Below, piece by piece: positions 45,224-54,868 of a stretch of 64,000 bases of DNA. The position numbers were made by a program, and so were the translations under genes. The stretch spans positions 62,001 through 126,000 of the forward strand of contig NZ_SEWX01000002.1 of assembly GCF_004307455.1 (NCBI RefSeq), written 5' to 3'. The notes under the pieces are model-generated. The model saw nothing but the letters and a program-made list of their open reading frames with translations, was not told where the DNA came from and ran no database searches. Source of the stretch: Aquirufa nivalisilvae. Lineage in GTDB: Bacteria > Bacteroidota > Bacteroidia > Cytophagales > Spirosomataceae. Within the stretch, counting starts at the first letter, position 1; each line of letters starts with the position of its first letter.

Positions 45224-45646
45224 TTATTGTGGACGCGTCCAAGTGCTAGTTCTTCCAAACATAGCTACCCCCACAAATCCTCTAATATCGAGTGTCTTAT
45301 TATTATTTTTTACTTTTAGTATGCAATCGTAGGTCTTTCCAGAATGGGGGTCATAAATAGTTCCTTTTTCCCAAGCGGATCCAGTGAAGGTGAAATCCTT
45401 TAATATAACAGCTCCTAATAAATCTCGACTTCTAAGAGCTTCATTTGGATTTTTTACATCTTTTTTACCTGGGGTTTTACTCCAAGATATTTTCCCGAAA
45501 TATTTATCCCCTTGTTTATATACCGTTATTTTCCCGTCTTTATCTTGGGAAATCCAATCCCCTAAAATGATATCACTTGGGGGTTCTGCCATGTTCATGG
45601 AGATAAAAAGGCCACTAAACAATAAAAGTAAAAACGCGTTTTTCAT
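45224..45646 (-). CDS. Exported DUF2147 domain protein
   Basis: 140 residues with a signal peptide (MKNAFLLLLFSGLFISMNMA). The DUF2147 signature is ILGDWISQDKDGKITVYKQG, followed by FGKISWSK and YDPHSGKTYDCILKVKNN. The fold is probably a small beta barrel; function is unknown. It is upstream of the hot-dog gene on the same strand with a gap of about 30 nt. A minus-strand TATATTTG at 45662-45669 is a candidate -7 box. Confidence 0.88.
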   Translation of the reverse strand: MKNAFLLLLFSGLFISMNMAEPPSDIILGDWISQDKDGKITVYKQGDKYFGKISWSKTPGKKDVKNPNEALRSRDLLGAVILKDFTFTGSAWEKGTIYDPHSGKTYDCILKVKNNNKTLDIRGFVGVAMFGRTSTWTRPQ

Positions 45647-45801
45647 GTCTAATTTTTTTTACAAATATACAAAAGGATATCTTCTTTTGAGCTTTCATGA
45701 GAATTGGATTATAGGAGGTTTGGCTCAATCAGATGTAATGCTTATTTTTGTAGGATAGCAGGAAAATAAAAGTCAACAAATAACCTAATGCTTGTTTCTA
45801 T

Positions 45802-46563
45802 ATGAACTATAATTTATCGCAAATACCTGAAAGATTTGAAAAGCCGCGTCAGAAGGGCTTGACCATGGTCATGGACAAAGGGCTTAGCCTTCGACAAGTT
45901 GAAGATTTTTTAGAGGTCGCGGGAAGTTATACGGATTTAGTAAAATTAGGCTGGGCAACTTCTTATGTAACTCCAAATTTAAAGGAGAAATTAGCTATTT
46001 ATAAGTCGGCAGGTATCCCTGTATATTTTGGAGGAACCTTATTTGAGGCATTTTATATCCGTGGTGAAGTAGATGAGTACCGCCGTGTATTAGACCAATA
46101 TGGCATGGAATATGCGGAGATTTCAGATGGTTCTGTCGAAATGAACTCCGAAGTGAAATGTGAATATATTCGTCAATTATCCCAACAAGTGACTGTATTA
46201 TCTGAAGTGGGTTCTAAAGATGAGGCAAAAATTATACCTCCCTATAAGTGGATTAAATTGATGCGCATGGAATTGGAAGCAGGTGCATGGAAAGTAATCG
46301 GAGAAGCTAGAGAAGGTGGGAATGTGGGACTATTCCGTTCATCAGGAGAAGTTCGTCAAGGTTTAGTAGAAGAAATTTTAACAGAAATTCCAGAAGAAAG
46401 TATCATTTGGGAAGCGCCACAAAAATCACAACAAGTATGGTTCGTGAAATTAGTTGGGGCTAATGTCAACGTAGGAAATATTGCTCCTAATGAAGTGATT
46501 TCATTAGAAACGATCCGACTAGGTCTACGAGGAGACACCTTTGATCATTTCTTAACCAAATAA
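45802..46563 (+). CDS. Phosphosulfolactate synthase (ComA) family protein
   Basis: 253 residues. The sequence GLTMVMDKGLSLRQVEDFLE, VKLGWATSYVT, VYFGGTLFEAFYIRGEVDEY and VIGEAREGGNVGLF follows the ComA family, a TIM-barrel enzyme adding sulfite to phosphoenolpyruvate. In methanogens this is the first step to coenzyme M. Here comB/comC are absent. In Bacteroidota it could feed cysteate for sulfonolipids, but this is inference. It stands alone with a terminator behind it. Confidence 0.87.
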   Translation: MNYNLSQIPERFEKPRQKGLTMVMDKGLSLRQVEDFLEVAGSYTDLVKLGWATSYVTPNLKEKLAIYKSAGIPVYFGGTLFEAFYIRGEVDEYRRVLDQYGMEYAEISDGSVEMNSEVKCEYIRQLSQQVTVLSEVGSKDEAKIIPPYKWIKLMRMELEAGAWKVIGEAREGGNVGLFRSSGEVRQGLVEEILTEIPEESIIWEAPQKSQQVWFVKLVGANVNVGNIAPNEVISLETIRLGLRGDTFDHFLTK

Positions 46564-46566
46564 GTT

Positions 46567-46591
46567 AAGCCCCGAAGTATCGGGGTTTTTT
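46567..46591 (+). terminator. Intrinsic terminator after the ComA-like gene
   Basis: CCCCGA, loop AGTA, TCGGGG followed by six Ts. It sits 23 nt before the DedA gene, isolating the two transcription units. Confidence 0.85.
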
Positions 46592-46613
46592 ATGTTACCT
46601 AATTGAAACCTAT

Positions 46614-47252
46614 ATGATACAGCAAGCCTTAGATCTTTTAAAAGATCCATTGCATTTCTTAACGGAGTTTATCGCAGCACATGGTTCATTGACTTATGCC
46701 TTGCTCTTTGCCATCGTATTTATGGAAACGGGCTTGGTTGTAACTCCATTATTGCCAGGTGATTCACTCCTGTTTTCAGTGGGTTTAATTGCCGCAGCAA
46801 GTGGTCAATTATCCATTTCCATTGTGATTCCTATGTTGATTTTCGCAGCTTTAAGTGGAGATCAGGTGAACTATTTTATGGGTAAATATTTCAGTGCTTA
46901 CGTGCGTTCTAAAGATAAAATCTTGTTTTTAAAGCGCTCGCATTTCGAGGAAACGGAGAAATTTTATGAAAAATATGGGGTAAAAACGGTGATTATTGCT
47001 CGTTTTGTGCCTATTGTACGTACCGTTGCCCCTTTTGTCGCCGGTGCCGGTCGAATGTCCTATTCAGTGTATTTGTTATTTGGTTTTCTAGGTGCCTGTC
47101 TTTGGGTTACTAGCATTACCTTGGCAGGATATTTTTTGGGAGATAATGAATGGGTTAAATCCAACTTTGAAAAAGTTGTTTTAGGTATTGTTGGCGTTTC
47201 GGTTTTACCGATCTTATTGGGTATTCTTAAGCAAAAATTCTCTTCGAAGTAA
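46614..47252 (+). CDS. DedA family membrane protein
   Basis: 212 residues with about five hydrophobic segments and the DedA core FMETGLVVTPLLPGDSLLF and VIIARFVPIVRTVAPFVAGAG. DedA proteins act as undecaprenyl-phosphate or lipid flippases/transporters. It is followed by aroE only 1-2 nt downstream (the aroE ATG lies just past the DedA stop), so they may be co-transcribed. Confidence 0.92.
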   Translation: MIQQALDLLKDPLHFLTEFIAAHGSLTYALLFAIVFMETGLVVTPLLPGDSLLFSVGLIAAASGQLSISIVIPMLIFAALSGDQVNYFMGKYFSAYVRSKDKILFLKRSHFEETEKFYEKYGVKTVIIARFVPIVRTVAPFVAGAGRMSYSVYLLFGFLGACLWVTSITLAGYFLGDNEWVKSNFEKVVLGIVGVSVLPILLGILKQKFSSK

Positions 47253-47253
47253 T

Positions 47254-48012
47254 ATGTCTATTTCCCATCTATATGGCTTGCTTGGATACCCATTAGGTCA
47301 TTCTTTTTCTAAAAAGTACTTTACGGAGAAGTTTGAAAACTTAGGATTATCTGAAGGTCATTGTTATGAGCAATTCGAAATTCCTCAAATCGAAGATTTT
47401 TTGACTCTAAAATCAGCACAAAAAGATGTATTGAAAGGTTTAAACGTAACAATTCCTTATAAGCAGCAAATTATGCCCTTGTTGGATGAAATTGATCCAG
47501 CCGCGGCTAAGATTGGAGCAGTCAATACCATTAAAATTTACCCGGATGGGAAGACTAAAGGTTTTAATACCGACTATTGGGGTTTTCGTCAAACCATTGA
47601 AACGTGGGAGGCTTTTCCCGAATTTAAATTGAAGAAAGCCGTTGTTTTAGGACAAGGAGGAGCAGCGAAAGCGATCATTGCGGCATTAGAAGACTTAGGA
47701 CTGGAAGTATGGAAAGTATCAAGAACGCCTGAAGAAGGACAGATTTCTTATGAAGATTTAGCGGCAGCTATGGATGAAGTAGGATTGATCGTGAATTCGA
47801 CTCCATTGGGCATGTATCCTAAAATAGATACTTTCCCTCCAATCGATTACAGTTTATTGACTAGTCAACATTATTTATACGATATAGTTTACAATCCTTT
47901 GCGTACGGCTTTTCTAGAGAAAGGGATTGCTCAAGGGGTAGGAGGGATTTATGAAGGCCTTGAAATGCTACATGGTCAGGCCGACAAAGCTTGGGAAATT
48001 TGGAATGCCTAA
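47254..48012 (+). CDS. aroE: Shikimate dehydrogenase
   Basis: 252 residues from the ATG at 47254 (MSISHLYGLLGYPLGHSFSK). The substrate site GLNVTIPYKQ with the catalytic Lys, GAVNTIK, NTDYWGF and the Rossmann loop LGQGGAAKAI are present. It reduces 3-dehydroshikimate with NADPH. A longer frame inside dedA is discarded because the family N-terminus fits exactly at 47254. The 3' end overlaps the convergent PRTase gene by 4 nt. Confidence 0.95.
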   Translation: MSISHLYGLLGYPLGHSFSKKYFTEKFENLGLSEGHCYEQFEIPQIEDFLTLKSAQKDVLKGLNVTIPYKQQIMPLLDEIDPAAAKIGAVNTIKIYPDGKTKGFNTDYWGFRQTIETWEAFPEFKLKKAVVLGQGGAAKAIIAALEDLGLEVWKVSRTPEEGQISYEDLAAAMDEVGLIVNSTPLGMYPKIDTFPPIDYSLLTSQHYLYDIVYNPLRTAFLEKGIAQGVGGIYEGLEMLHGQADKAWEIWNA

Positions 48013-48527
48013 CGTAGGTAAACGCCTAATTTAGTTTTGTCAGATAAAACGACTTCCACATGTTCGGATAGTGTGGTCGACATTTGGTAGCCTATATAAT
48101 CTGCCGAAATGGGAAATTTTCGGTAATTACGGTCTACGACTACTGCCACTTGTATTTTTTTCACGTGCATACTTAAGAATGGGGCCAAACTATAGGAGAA
48201 TGTTCTTCCTGTATTAAGCACATCATCCACGACAATAATGACCTTATCCTCAAAAATACTTTTGTCACAATCAAACTGAACAGGACTTTCGTAAGGAACG
48301 TCCTTATTTAATTGAATAGCTACAGCTTGGGCCTTGATGGAGGAAATTTCCAAGATATTTTGACACAACAGTTGGGCTAAAGAAAAGCCTTCACCCACTA
48401 TACCAGCAATGATGATTTCTTTTTCTTCAAAATTGTTTTCAAAAATTTGAAAGGCAATCCGACGAATTTTTTGAAGTAAAGCTGGACCGTCAAGTATTTG
48501 TTTGGAATTCATGCTAATGGGATTCAT
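48009..48527 (-). CDS. Phosphoribosyltransferase family protein
   Basis: 172 residues with the type I PRTase PRPP loop VIIVVDDVLNTGRTFSY and the hood/flexible region of PyrR/Hpt-type enzymes. PyrR-like members are bifunctional uracil PRTases/regulators, but I cannot see the subtype for certain. An ATG five codons downstream (48512) is an alternative start. It shares a divergent region with the next gene. Confidence 0.85.
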   Translation of the reverse strand: MNPISMNSKQILDGPALLQKIRRIAFQIFENNFEEKEIIIAGIVGEGFSLAQLLCQNILEISSIKAQAVAIQLNKDVPYESPVQFDCDKSIFEDKVIIVVDDVLNTGRTFSYSLAPFLSMHVKKIQVAVVVDRNYRKFPISADYIGYQMSTTLSEHVEVVLSDKTKLGVYLR

Positions 48528-48608
48528 TCAAAATAGCCTCTGAAATTACCAAAAAGTATTCAAATTTTGTACCTTTGCGACTTATTTAGCGATTAAAATA
48601 ATAGATAT

Positions 48609-49154
48609 ATGGCCAAAATGTATGGGGCTCAGCAGCGAGTTCAGCAAGCTCCCAGTAACCCTTTAGCAATTAAGACGAAGAAATTTTCTCTTGAAAAGAA
48701 TAAATACATCGGCTTGTGTATGCGTCAACTCTTCTCTAATCAGTGGAAATGGTCTTTTTTGCCTTTAGCCTTGATTATTGGAAACGTGGCATTAAACCTT
48801 ACAGCCGTTTATAAAAACTACTGGATTTATATTTTCATCGTGGTAGGTGTGATTGGTTATGTCTTGTTTTGGTTGATCCAATTTACAGGAATAACGCAAC
48901 TAGCCCAGTACAAACAATTGTTTGATAAGTATCGTTACGAAATTGATAGCCGTCAGATTTTCATGAAAATCTCAGATAAAGAGGGAGGTATGATCAAGTG
49001 GGATATGATTACTAGTGCATATAAGGATAAAGATGCTTATGTATTTACGATGGGTAAATATCAATTCATTCATCTTCCATTCAATGTGTTGACAAGTGAT
49101 AACGATCGTAAATTATTGGATAAGATTTTACGCGACAAAGGTTTATTGTCATAA
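48609..49154 (+). CDS. Membrane protein with YcxB-like C-terminal domain
   Basis: 181 residues. Two adjacent hydrophobic segments (about 50-70 and 75-95) are followed by a cytoplasmic part, YEIDSRQIFMKISDKEGGMIKWDMITSAYKDKDAYVFTMGKY, similar to YcxB-like C-terminal domains. Function unknown. A TACCTTTG element at 48570-48577 is a likely -7 box. It is 24 nt upstream of ruvX on the same strand. Confidence 0.75.
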   Translation: MAKMYGAQQRVQQAPSNPLAIKTKKFSLEKNKYIGLCMRQLFSNQWKWSFLPLALIIGNVALNLTAVYKNYWIYIFIVVGVIGYVLFWLIQFTGITQLAQYKQLFDKYRYEIDSRQIFMKISDKEGGMIKWDMITSAYKDKDAYVFTMGKYQFIHLPFNVLTSDNDRKLLDKILRDKGLLS

Positions 49155-49178
49155 CAGGATTCTTAGGAATCATCCAAC

Positions 49179-49589
49179 ATGGGAAGAATACTGGCAATTG
49201 ACTATGGCTTAAAGCGTACGGGAATTGCCGTGACTGATCCTTTGCAAATTATTGCGAATGGATTAGAGACTGTTCCTTCTCATCAGTTATTAACTTTTTT
49301 AGCTAATTATATGGCTAAGGAAGAGGTGGATGAAATGGTCATTGGTATGCCCAAGAATTTGGATAATACAGATACGGATTCTACTCAAGCTGTCAGGAAT
49401 ATAGTCAAGCAAATTCAAAAGAAGTTTCCTGCTGTTCCTTTGCGCTTGCATGATGAACGATTTACTTCGCAAATGGCCATGAAGGCTATGATTGCAGGGG
49501 GAATGTCGAAAAAAGACCGACGGGTGAAAGCGACAGTGGATCGGGTCTCAGCGACCATCATATTGCAGTCGTATATGGAATCTAAATGA
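49179..49589 (+). CDS. ruvX: Putative pre-16S rRNA nuclease / Holliday junction resolvase RuvX (YqgF)
   Basis: 136 residues with the RNase H-like fold: ILAIDYGLKRTGIAVTD with D8, IGMPKN and HDERFTSQMA. The family (YqgF/RuvX) is annotated as a Holliday junction resolvase and is needed for 16S rRNA processing in E. coli. The usual length is 130-150 residues. A strong terminator follows. Confidence 0.94.
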   Translation: MGRILAIDYGLKRTGIAVTDPLQIIANGLETVPSHQLLTFLANYMAKEEVDEMVIGMPKNLDNTDTDSTQAVRNIVKQIQKKFPAVPLRLHDERFTSQMAMKAMIAGGMSKKDRRVKATVDRVSATIILQSYMESK

Positions 49590-49592
49590 CAT

Positions 49593-49619
49593 AAAAAAGC
49601 CCTCGATAGAGGGCTTTTT
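49593..49619. terminator. Bidirectional intrinsic terminator
   Basis: AAAAAAGCCCTC, loop GATA, GAGGGCTTTTT. It ends the ruvX transcript and, on the minus strand, the PhyH transcript. Confidence 0.9.
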
Positions 49620-49621
49620 GT

Positions 49622-50449
49622 TTATTTCTGAACTACTTTCGCAAAGCGATGGTAGAATGGTGTTTTACTATTTTCTGATTTAGGTTTGAACTTACCTGTG
49701 ATAATCGGAACGTACATAACACGTCTGCGGGATTTCTCTCCATAGTTGGGAGAAACCTCCACCCGGTGCCACAAACGGCCATCGTGAATAGTTAAGTCGC
49801 CACGCTCAATTTCGAATGCCACTTCACGTGGATCTGGACGGTGATCGATGAATTGTTTCTTACCAAACAATAATTTAAGGACACTTTGATTTTGAGTTCC
49901 AGGAATCACACGTAAACCTCCGTTAGCAGATGGACAATTATCCAAATGTATTCCTACGTTTAACATGGGTAAAATCTTTTGACCTAAAAACAAATCTCTA
50001 GGGCTATCTGTGTGCCAGCCCATTTGAGTGAATTTGGAATTGGGTTGATTGACATAGTGGTTAAACACCAAACCATCTTTTTCATCTTCACTGAGACGCC
50101 CCTCATAGGGAGCTAAGAATTCAGTTAATAACTGAAAACGAGGATCTTTCAAGAATTCACCTAAAACAGGGCTGTATTTATTGGTAAAACACATCCGTTG
50201 AATCATGTCATTACCTTGTGGATCTTTACCAAATTTCAATGGAATTCCATTGATTTTCTCCACCTTATCATCTAGCCATTTTTTCTCTATTTGAGCTAAT
50301 TCTTGGATAAATAATTCGGCTGTTTCATCGGTAATGAAACCCTTAAACTGAATAACTCCAAATTTGGTAAAGTAGTCTTTCTGCTCCTGGGTTATCTCAC
50401 TACCTAAAGTAAATGTCTTGTATTCAAACTTTGGTGATGATTTTTTCAT
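49622..50449 (-). CDS. Phytanoyl-CoA dioxygenase (PhyH) family protein
   Basis: 275 residues. Iron ligands H146 and D148 (MGWHTDSPRD) and H228 (DGRLWHRVEV) are visible, with an Arg pair (RRR) downstream for 2-oxoglutarate. It is a distinct subfamily from the one at 6921. Substrate unknown. It is divergent from an outer-membrane-type protein at 50682 with a 232-nt gap in which I see no clear consensus promoter. Confidence 0.87.
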   Translation of the reverse strand: MKKSSPKFEYKTFTLGSEITQEQKDYFTKFGVIQFKGFITDETAELFIQELAQIEKKWLDDKVEKINGIPLKFGKDPQGNDMIQRMCFTNKYSPVLGEFLKDPRFQLLTEFLAPYEGRLSEDEKDGLVFNHYVNQPNSKFTQMGWHTDSPRDLFLGQKILPMLNVGIHLDNCPSANGGLRVIPGTQNQSVLKLLFGKKQFIDHRPDPREVAFEIERGDLTIHDGRLWHRVEVSPNYGEKSRRRVMYVPIITGKFKPKSENSKTPFYHRFAKVVQK

Positions 50450-50681
50450 ATTATATGGCCAATTTTGCGCGTTTTGTTTCTCGCTTAGTATTGGTACTCT
50501 AATTCTAAATTTGAACTCGCAAGTTACGTCAATGTTACTAAAATTTGATTATTAAAACCTAATTTTCTGATGAAAATCATGATATTTTAAGCATACTTTG
50601 TAGAAAAAATAGCAGCTTTGTATTCTTTTTTGCACCTAAGGAATTCGTATCTCATTTTATTATTATTTAATATTTCCGTTC

Positions 50682-51527
50682 ATGCCTAAGTCCATCCTAT
50701 TCTTTCTTTTTTTTATCCCAATTTTTGCATCAGCGCAATCCGATTATTTACATCGGAAAGGAACTTTCTTTGTTTTTTGGGGCTATAATAGATCAGCTTA
50801 CCCTACTTCTGACATTCGCTTTCAAGGTCCAGGTTACGACTTCACTCTAGCTGCTGTGCAAGCAAGTGATGCCCCAACTCCCTTTGATGGTTTTCAAACG
50901 TACTTTAACCCTTCCTTATTTTCCATTCCTCAGTTCAATTTACATGGAGGCTACTTTATCAATGATAGCTGGTCAATAAGCTTAGGTTGGGACCACATGA
51001 AATACGTGATGAACCCCGATCAAGCCTCTCACATTACAGGTCACATCGATCCTTTGGTCTCAAGCCCTCAGATCCCTGTTAATCCAGCTTATGTGGGTAA
51101 TTATACCAATAGTCCCTTTGTGATTCAATCAAAAGATTTTTTGCAATATGAACATACCGACGGCTACAATTATGCAGCCGTTGAAATTGAGAATTACCAT
51201 CCAATTTGGAAGAAAGAAAAATCTAATTTTCAATTGGATTGGGTGAACGGATTAGGTGTTGGTGTGGTGGTGCCTAGATCAGATGTTCGCTTGTTTACCG
51301 TCGGAACAAACAATTTTTGGAATTTAGCTGGAGCAGGAGCTTCTGCCAAATCTGGTTTGAGATTGAACTTAACGAAGCTCTTATTTTTTGAAGCCATGTT
51401 CAAAGGAGGCTATACTAATTTGTGGGAAGTTCATACCACAGGGAGGTCAGTCGATCATGCTTCTCAGACCATTTGGTTTGGCGAATTTTATGGAGCCCTA
51501 GGTTTTTCTATAGGAAAGGCTAAATAA
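50682..51527 (+). CDS. Putative outer-membrane beta-barrel protein
   Basis: 281 residues with a signal peptide (MPKSILFFLFFIPIFASAQ). The mature sequence alternates in short aromatic beta strands (TFFVFWGYNRSAY, SISLGWDHMKYVM, WFGEFYGALGFSIGKAK) and ends in a strand, as outer-membrane barrels do. I do not recognise a named family. It is followed by another outer-membrane-like gene on the same strand. Confidence 0.7.
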   Translation: MPKSILFFLFFIPIFASAQSDYLHRKGTFFVFWGYNRSAYPTSDIRFQGPGYDFTLAAVQASDAPTPFDGFQTYFNPSLFSIPQFNLHGGYFINDSWSISLGWDHMKYVMNPDQASHITGHIDPLVSSPQIPVNPAYVGNYTNSPFVIQSKDFLQYEHTDGYNYAAVEIENYHPIWKKEKSNFQLDWVNGLGVGVVVPRSDVRLFTVGTNNFWNLAGAGASAKSGLRLNLTKLLFFEAMFKGGYTNLWEVHTTGRSVDHASQTIWFGEFYGALGFSIGKAK

Positions 51528-51564
51528 ATTTTTAGTTTAACCTAAAAATTTGTAAACTCGCATT

Positions 51565-52311
51565 ATGTTGCGAGCTAAATACATCTATATCTTATTTTTT
51601 CTGTCCAGTTTTTCCCTTTTTGCCCAGCAAGAAGGTCGAATAGAGACGGACCGTCCAGATCAAACCGAATGCCCTTTTATTGTTAAAAAGGGCTATATTC
51701 AAATGGAATGGGGTTTTAATCGACAGATTGAATCGGGCGAGATGACTTTAACCTATCCAACATCCCTAATGAAAATTGGATTAGGTAAACGATGGGAAGC
51801 ACGTTATACTTCGGTCTGGGGACAAGAAGGAGGGCGATCTACCTACCAGTCGGATGCCGTAGGTTTTAAATATGCCATTTTATTTCCTGAAAAATCTTTT
51901 GCTCGTGTTTCCTTAATTGCGCATTACCGGGTTAACGACCAAAAGAGGGATGAAAGTGAGCGAAATAATGAGCGACACTCGGTCGGGGATTTTGTCTTTA
52001 CCATTCAGCATGATTTTCCAAAGGGTTTTGGATTAGGATATAATGTAGGTGCGGAAGTTCACAGCAATGGTACCGTGGAGGCTATTTACCGTTTTGCTCC
52101 TAATATGAATATTGGAAAGCGAGGATATGCCTACGTGGAAGTTTTTGGCAGGATGCCGTCTTCCAGTCAAACGGATCAATGGGTAGATGGTGGTCTGGCT
52201 TATTACATCAACGATGATATCAAATTAGATATTTCCGCTGGCAAAAGTCTGCAGATTGAAAATACTTGGTATGCCGCATTGGGATTATCATTTCGTTTCA
52301 AAGTTTTTTAG
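51565..52311 (+). CDS. Outer-membrane transporter-like protein (PF13557-like)
   Basis: 248 residues with signal peptide and the opening RIETDRPDQTECPFIVKKGY, a block common in 'MetA-pathway of phenol degradation' outer-membrane proteins, which form porin-like barrels. The C-terminal strand ENTWYAALGLSFRFKVF is typical of barrel insertion. Substrate unknown. It may be co-transcribed with the previous gene (38-nt gap). Confidence 0.8.
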   Translation: MLRAKYIYILFFLSSFSLFAQQEGRIETDRPDQTECPFIVKKGYIQMEWGFNRQIESGEMTLTYPTSLMKIGLGKRWEARYTSVWGQEGGRSTYQSDAVGFKYAILFPEKSFARVSLIAHYRVNDQKRDESERNNERHSVGDFVFTIQHDFPKGFGLGYNVGAEVHSNGTVEAIYRFAPNMNIGKRGYAYVEVFGRMPSSSQTDQWVDGGLAYYINDDIKLDISAGKSLQIENTWYAALGLSFRFKVF

Positions 52312-52354
52312 GAACTAGCCTTTAGAGCTTAGGACAATTGCTTAAATTGCCGGA

Positions 52355-53776
52355 ATGAATTCACGGAATGCCTTTTGGGGCTTATTTCTTTATTTTATTT
52401 TAGGGTTCCAAACTTTGTTAGCTCAAAACAAAGTTGATTTTTCTATTCAAATCGGGTCAAAGAACATCACTCAGGATGAAACCTTTGTGATATCTATTAC
52501 CGTGCCTACCAATGGAACCACTTCGGAATCTGTTATTTATAAATTTCCAGAATTAGCTAATTTTCAAAAGCTGGGGATCAGTAGAGGGAAGTCTTCTAAT
52601 TATTTGAATGGACAAATAGAACAAAGAATCATCTATTCGCAACATTATCAAGCACTTGGAGTAGGCCAATTTTATATACCTTCAGAGGAGGTTATGGTCA
52701 ATCAGCAATCTCAAAAGTTTGACCCTTTTTATATATCTGTTAGTCCAAGTAATGGTAATTCCACAGACATCAATCCCAATGAAGTTTCCATTTCAGATGA
52801 GGTTTTGGCCAAAGCCAACCAGCCTTTTTTATTGGTTTCAAGTAGTCATGTTCGACCTTTTGTAGGGCAAGGATTTACGTTAAAGTTTTCTTTATTTGTT
52901 CCAGAAAATAATACGCAAGAGCTGGAATTTGACAGAAATGATATTCAAATACCTAAGTTAATTCAGCAATTAAGACCGAGGAATTGTTGGGAAGAGAGTT
53001 TTGGCTTGCAAGTAGAAAAAGTTTCTCAAGTAGAAGTTAATCAAAAGAAATATACCGAATATCGGTTTTTTCAAGCTACCTATTTTGCCCTGAATAATCG
53101 ACCTATTCAAATTCCATCGCTCAGTTTACAGATATTGAAAAAAGAAAAAGTGGGCGTAGATGCAAAATCTGTACCCATTGTGTTCAAATCGCCTGCGTTA
53201 TTGATTCAACCAAGGTCATTGCCCAATCATCCGCTGGCAAGTAAAGTCCCTGTGGGGATTTATGAATTGAAGGAATCTATTTCCAAAATTAAAGCTAAAA
53301 CGGGAGAGCAATTATTGTATAGTTCCAGTGTCATCGGAGATGGGAACGGCATATTATGGGATTCCAAAGGACTAGAGTCAGATTATTTTATTGATTTTAA
53401 TCGACTGTCTACTCAAAGTTCAGTGTATCCATCTATGGATAAAATGTTGGGGAATAAAACAGAAATTATACAGATTATTCCTAAACAACCGGGTAAATTT
53501 GCATTAAAGCAGTATTTTTACTGGATTTATTTTAACACACGTACAGAAAAGTTTGATACGTTGAGATCTAAGATCGATGTAGAGATTCAAGGGCAACCAT
53601 CGGATTCACGACTTAATACAAGTAGAGAAATGGATGGCTTATACCGTGGAATCGAAAACTTAAATTCAGACGAAGTCGTGTGGAACAGGTGGGTAAATTG
53701 GAGACAATTAGCCAATTTGACCATTTTTTCAATTTTTGTAGTCTTGGTTTTCCTGGTTTGGAAAACAAAAAAATAA
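52355..53776 (+). CDS. BatD-like membrane protein
   Basis: 473 residues: signal peptide, tandem beta-sandwich domains as in BatD (VDFSIQIGSKNITQDETFVI, then HVRPFVGQGFTLKFSLFVPE) and a C-terminal single span (LANLTIFSIFVVLVFLVW) with a short cytoplasmic tail. Bat proteins were named for Bacteroides aerotolerance, with a role that remains unclear. No batA/B/C/E genes are adjacent, which is unusual for the family. It precedes aroC by 6 nt. Confidence 0.85.
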   Translation: MNSRNAFWGLFLYFILGFQTLLAQNKVDFSIQIGSKNITQDETFVISITVPTNGTTSESVIYKFPELANFQKLGISRGKSSNYLNGQIEQRIIYSQHYQALGVGQFYIPSEEVMVNQQSQKFDPFYISVSPSNGNSTDINPNEVSISDEVLAKANQPFLLVSSSHVRPFVGQGFTLKFSLFVPENNTQELEFDRNDIQIPKLIQQLRPRNCWEESFGLQVEKVSQVEVNQKKYTEYRFFQATYFALNNRPIQIPSLSLQILKKEKVGVDAKSVPIVFKSPALLIQPRSLPNHPLASKVPVGIYELKESISKIKAKTGEQLLYSSSVIGDGNGILWDSKGLESDYFIDFNRLSTQSSVYPSMDKMLGNKTEIIQIIPKQPGKFALKQYFYWIYFNTRTEKFDTLRSKIDVEIQGQPSDSRLNTSREMDGLYRGIENLNSDEVVWNRWVNWRQLANLTIFSIFVVLVFLVWKTKK

Positions 53777-53782
53777 AGTGAT

Positions 53783-54868
53783 ATGGGGAGTATTTACGGG
53801 AAAATATTTCAGATTAGTACCTTCGGGGAGTCTCATGGTGCGGCAGTTGGTGTCGTGGTTCAAGGTTGTCCTGCTGGAATTTCATTTGATTTAGAATTTA
53901 TTCAGTCGGAATTAGACAGAAGAAAGCCTGGCCAATCCAGAATAACTACCCAAAGAAAAGAGGCGGATAGTATCGAGGTTGTTTCTGGTGTGTTTGAAGG
54001 CAAAACGACAGGGACTCCCATTGCCATGTTAGTATGGAATGGCGACCAGCGATCTAAAGATTATTCACATATTGCTGATCAATTTAGACCTTCGCATGCG
54101 GATTACACCTATTTTGCTAAATATGGTTTAAGGGATTATCGTGGAGGTGGTCGTAGTTCTGCTAGGGAAACAGTAGCCCGAGTAGCTGCAGGAGCATTAG
54201 CTAAATTGGTCTTGTCTCAATTGGGGGTAAAAATAACGGCATATGTTTCTCAAGTAGGTACTTTGAAGCTTAGTACCCCAGTAGAGCAATTGGACTTGAG
54301 TTTGACTGAATCCAATGCTGTTCGTTGTCCAGATCCAGTTTTAGCGGATCAAATGTTTCAATACATTGATGATATACGTAAGCAAGGAGATTCCGTTGGA
54401 GGAGTTGTTTCAGCATATATCACAGGTTGCCCTGTGGGTTTAGGCGAACCCGTATTTGATAAATTACATGCTGAATTAGGCAAAGCCATGTTAAGTATTA
54501 ATGCCGTTAAAGGTTTTGAATACGGTAGTGGTTTTGATGGGGTAGAAAAGAAAGGTTCGGAACACAATGATGTTATTGTGAAAGAAGCAGATGGTACAGT
54601 GCGTACTTTGACCAATCATTCGGGAGGAATACAAGGTGGAATATCCAATGGTGAACCTATTTATTTCCGAGTTGGATTTAAGCCAGTAGCTACTATCATG
54701 CAAGACCAAGATAGTATCAATGAGAAGGGCGACAAGATTACAGTTTCAGGTAAAGGTCGTCATGACCCATGTGTTGTACCTAGAGCAGTACCTATTGTGG
54801 AAGCCATGGCTGCCATCGTCATTTTAGATTTTTACTTGAGAAATCGGGTGATTCAAATGCCATCTTAA
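53783..54868 (+). CDS. aroC: Chorismate synthase
   Basis: 361 residues with [20 protein letters not shown]-like opening ([18 protein letters not shown]), [40 protein letters not shown] and [18 protein letters not shown], all conserved in AroC. It needs reduced FMN and converts EPSP to chorismate. Its stop codon shares one base with the tadA start (54868). Confidence 0.97.
   Translation: MGSIYGKIFQISTFGESHGAAVGVVVQGCPAGISFDLEFIQSELDRRKPGQSRITTQRKEADSIEVVSGVFEGKTTGTPIAMLVWNGDQRSKDYSHIADQFRPSHADYTYFAKYGLRDYRGGGRSSARETVARVAAGALAKLVLSQLGVKITAYVSQVGTLKLSTPVEQLDLSLTESNAVRCPDPVLADQMFQYIDDIRKQGDSVGGVVSAYITGCPVGLGEPVFDKLHAELGKAMLSINAVKGFEYGSGFDGVEKKGSEHNDVIVKEADGTVRTLTNHSGGIQGGISNGEPIYFRVGFKPVATIMQDQDSINEKGDKITVSGKGRHDPCVVPRAVPIVEAMAAIVILDFYLRNRVIQMPS

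Noticed and set aside
45384-45758. 124-codon plus-strand frame opposite the DUF2147 gene
   Set aside because: It overlaps a protein with a clear signal peptide and DUF2147 signature on the other strand; its own product shows no family features.
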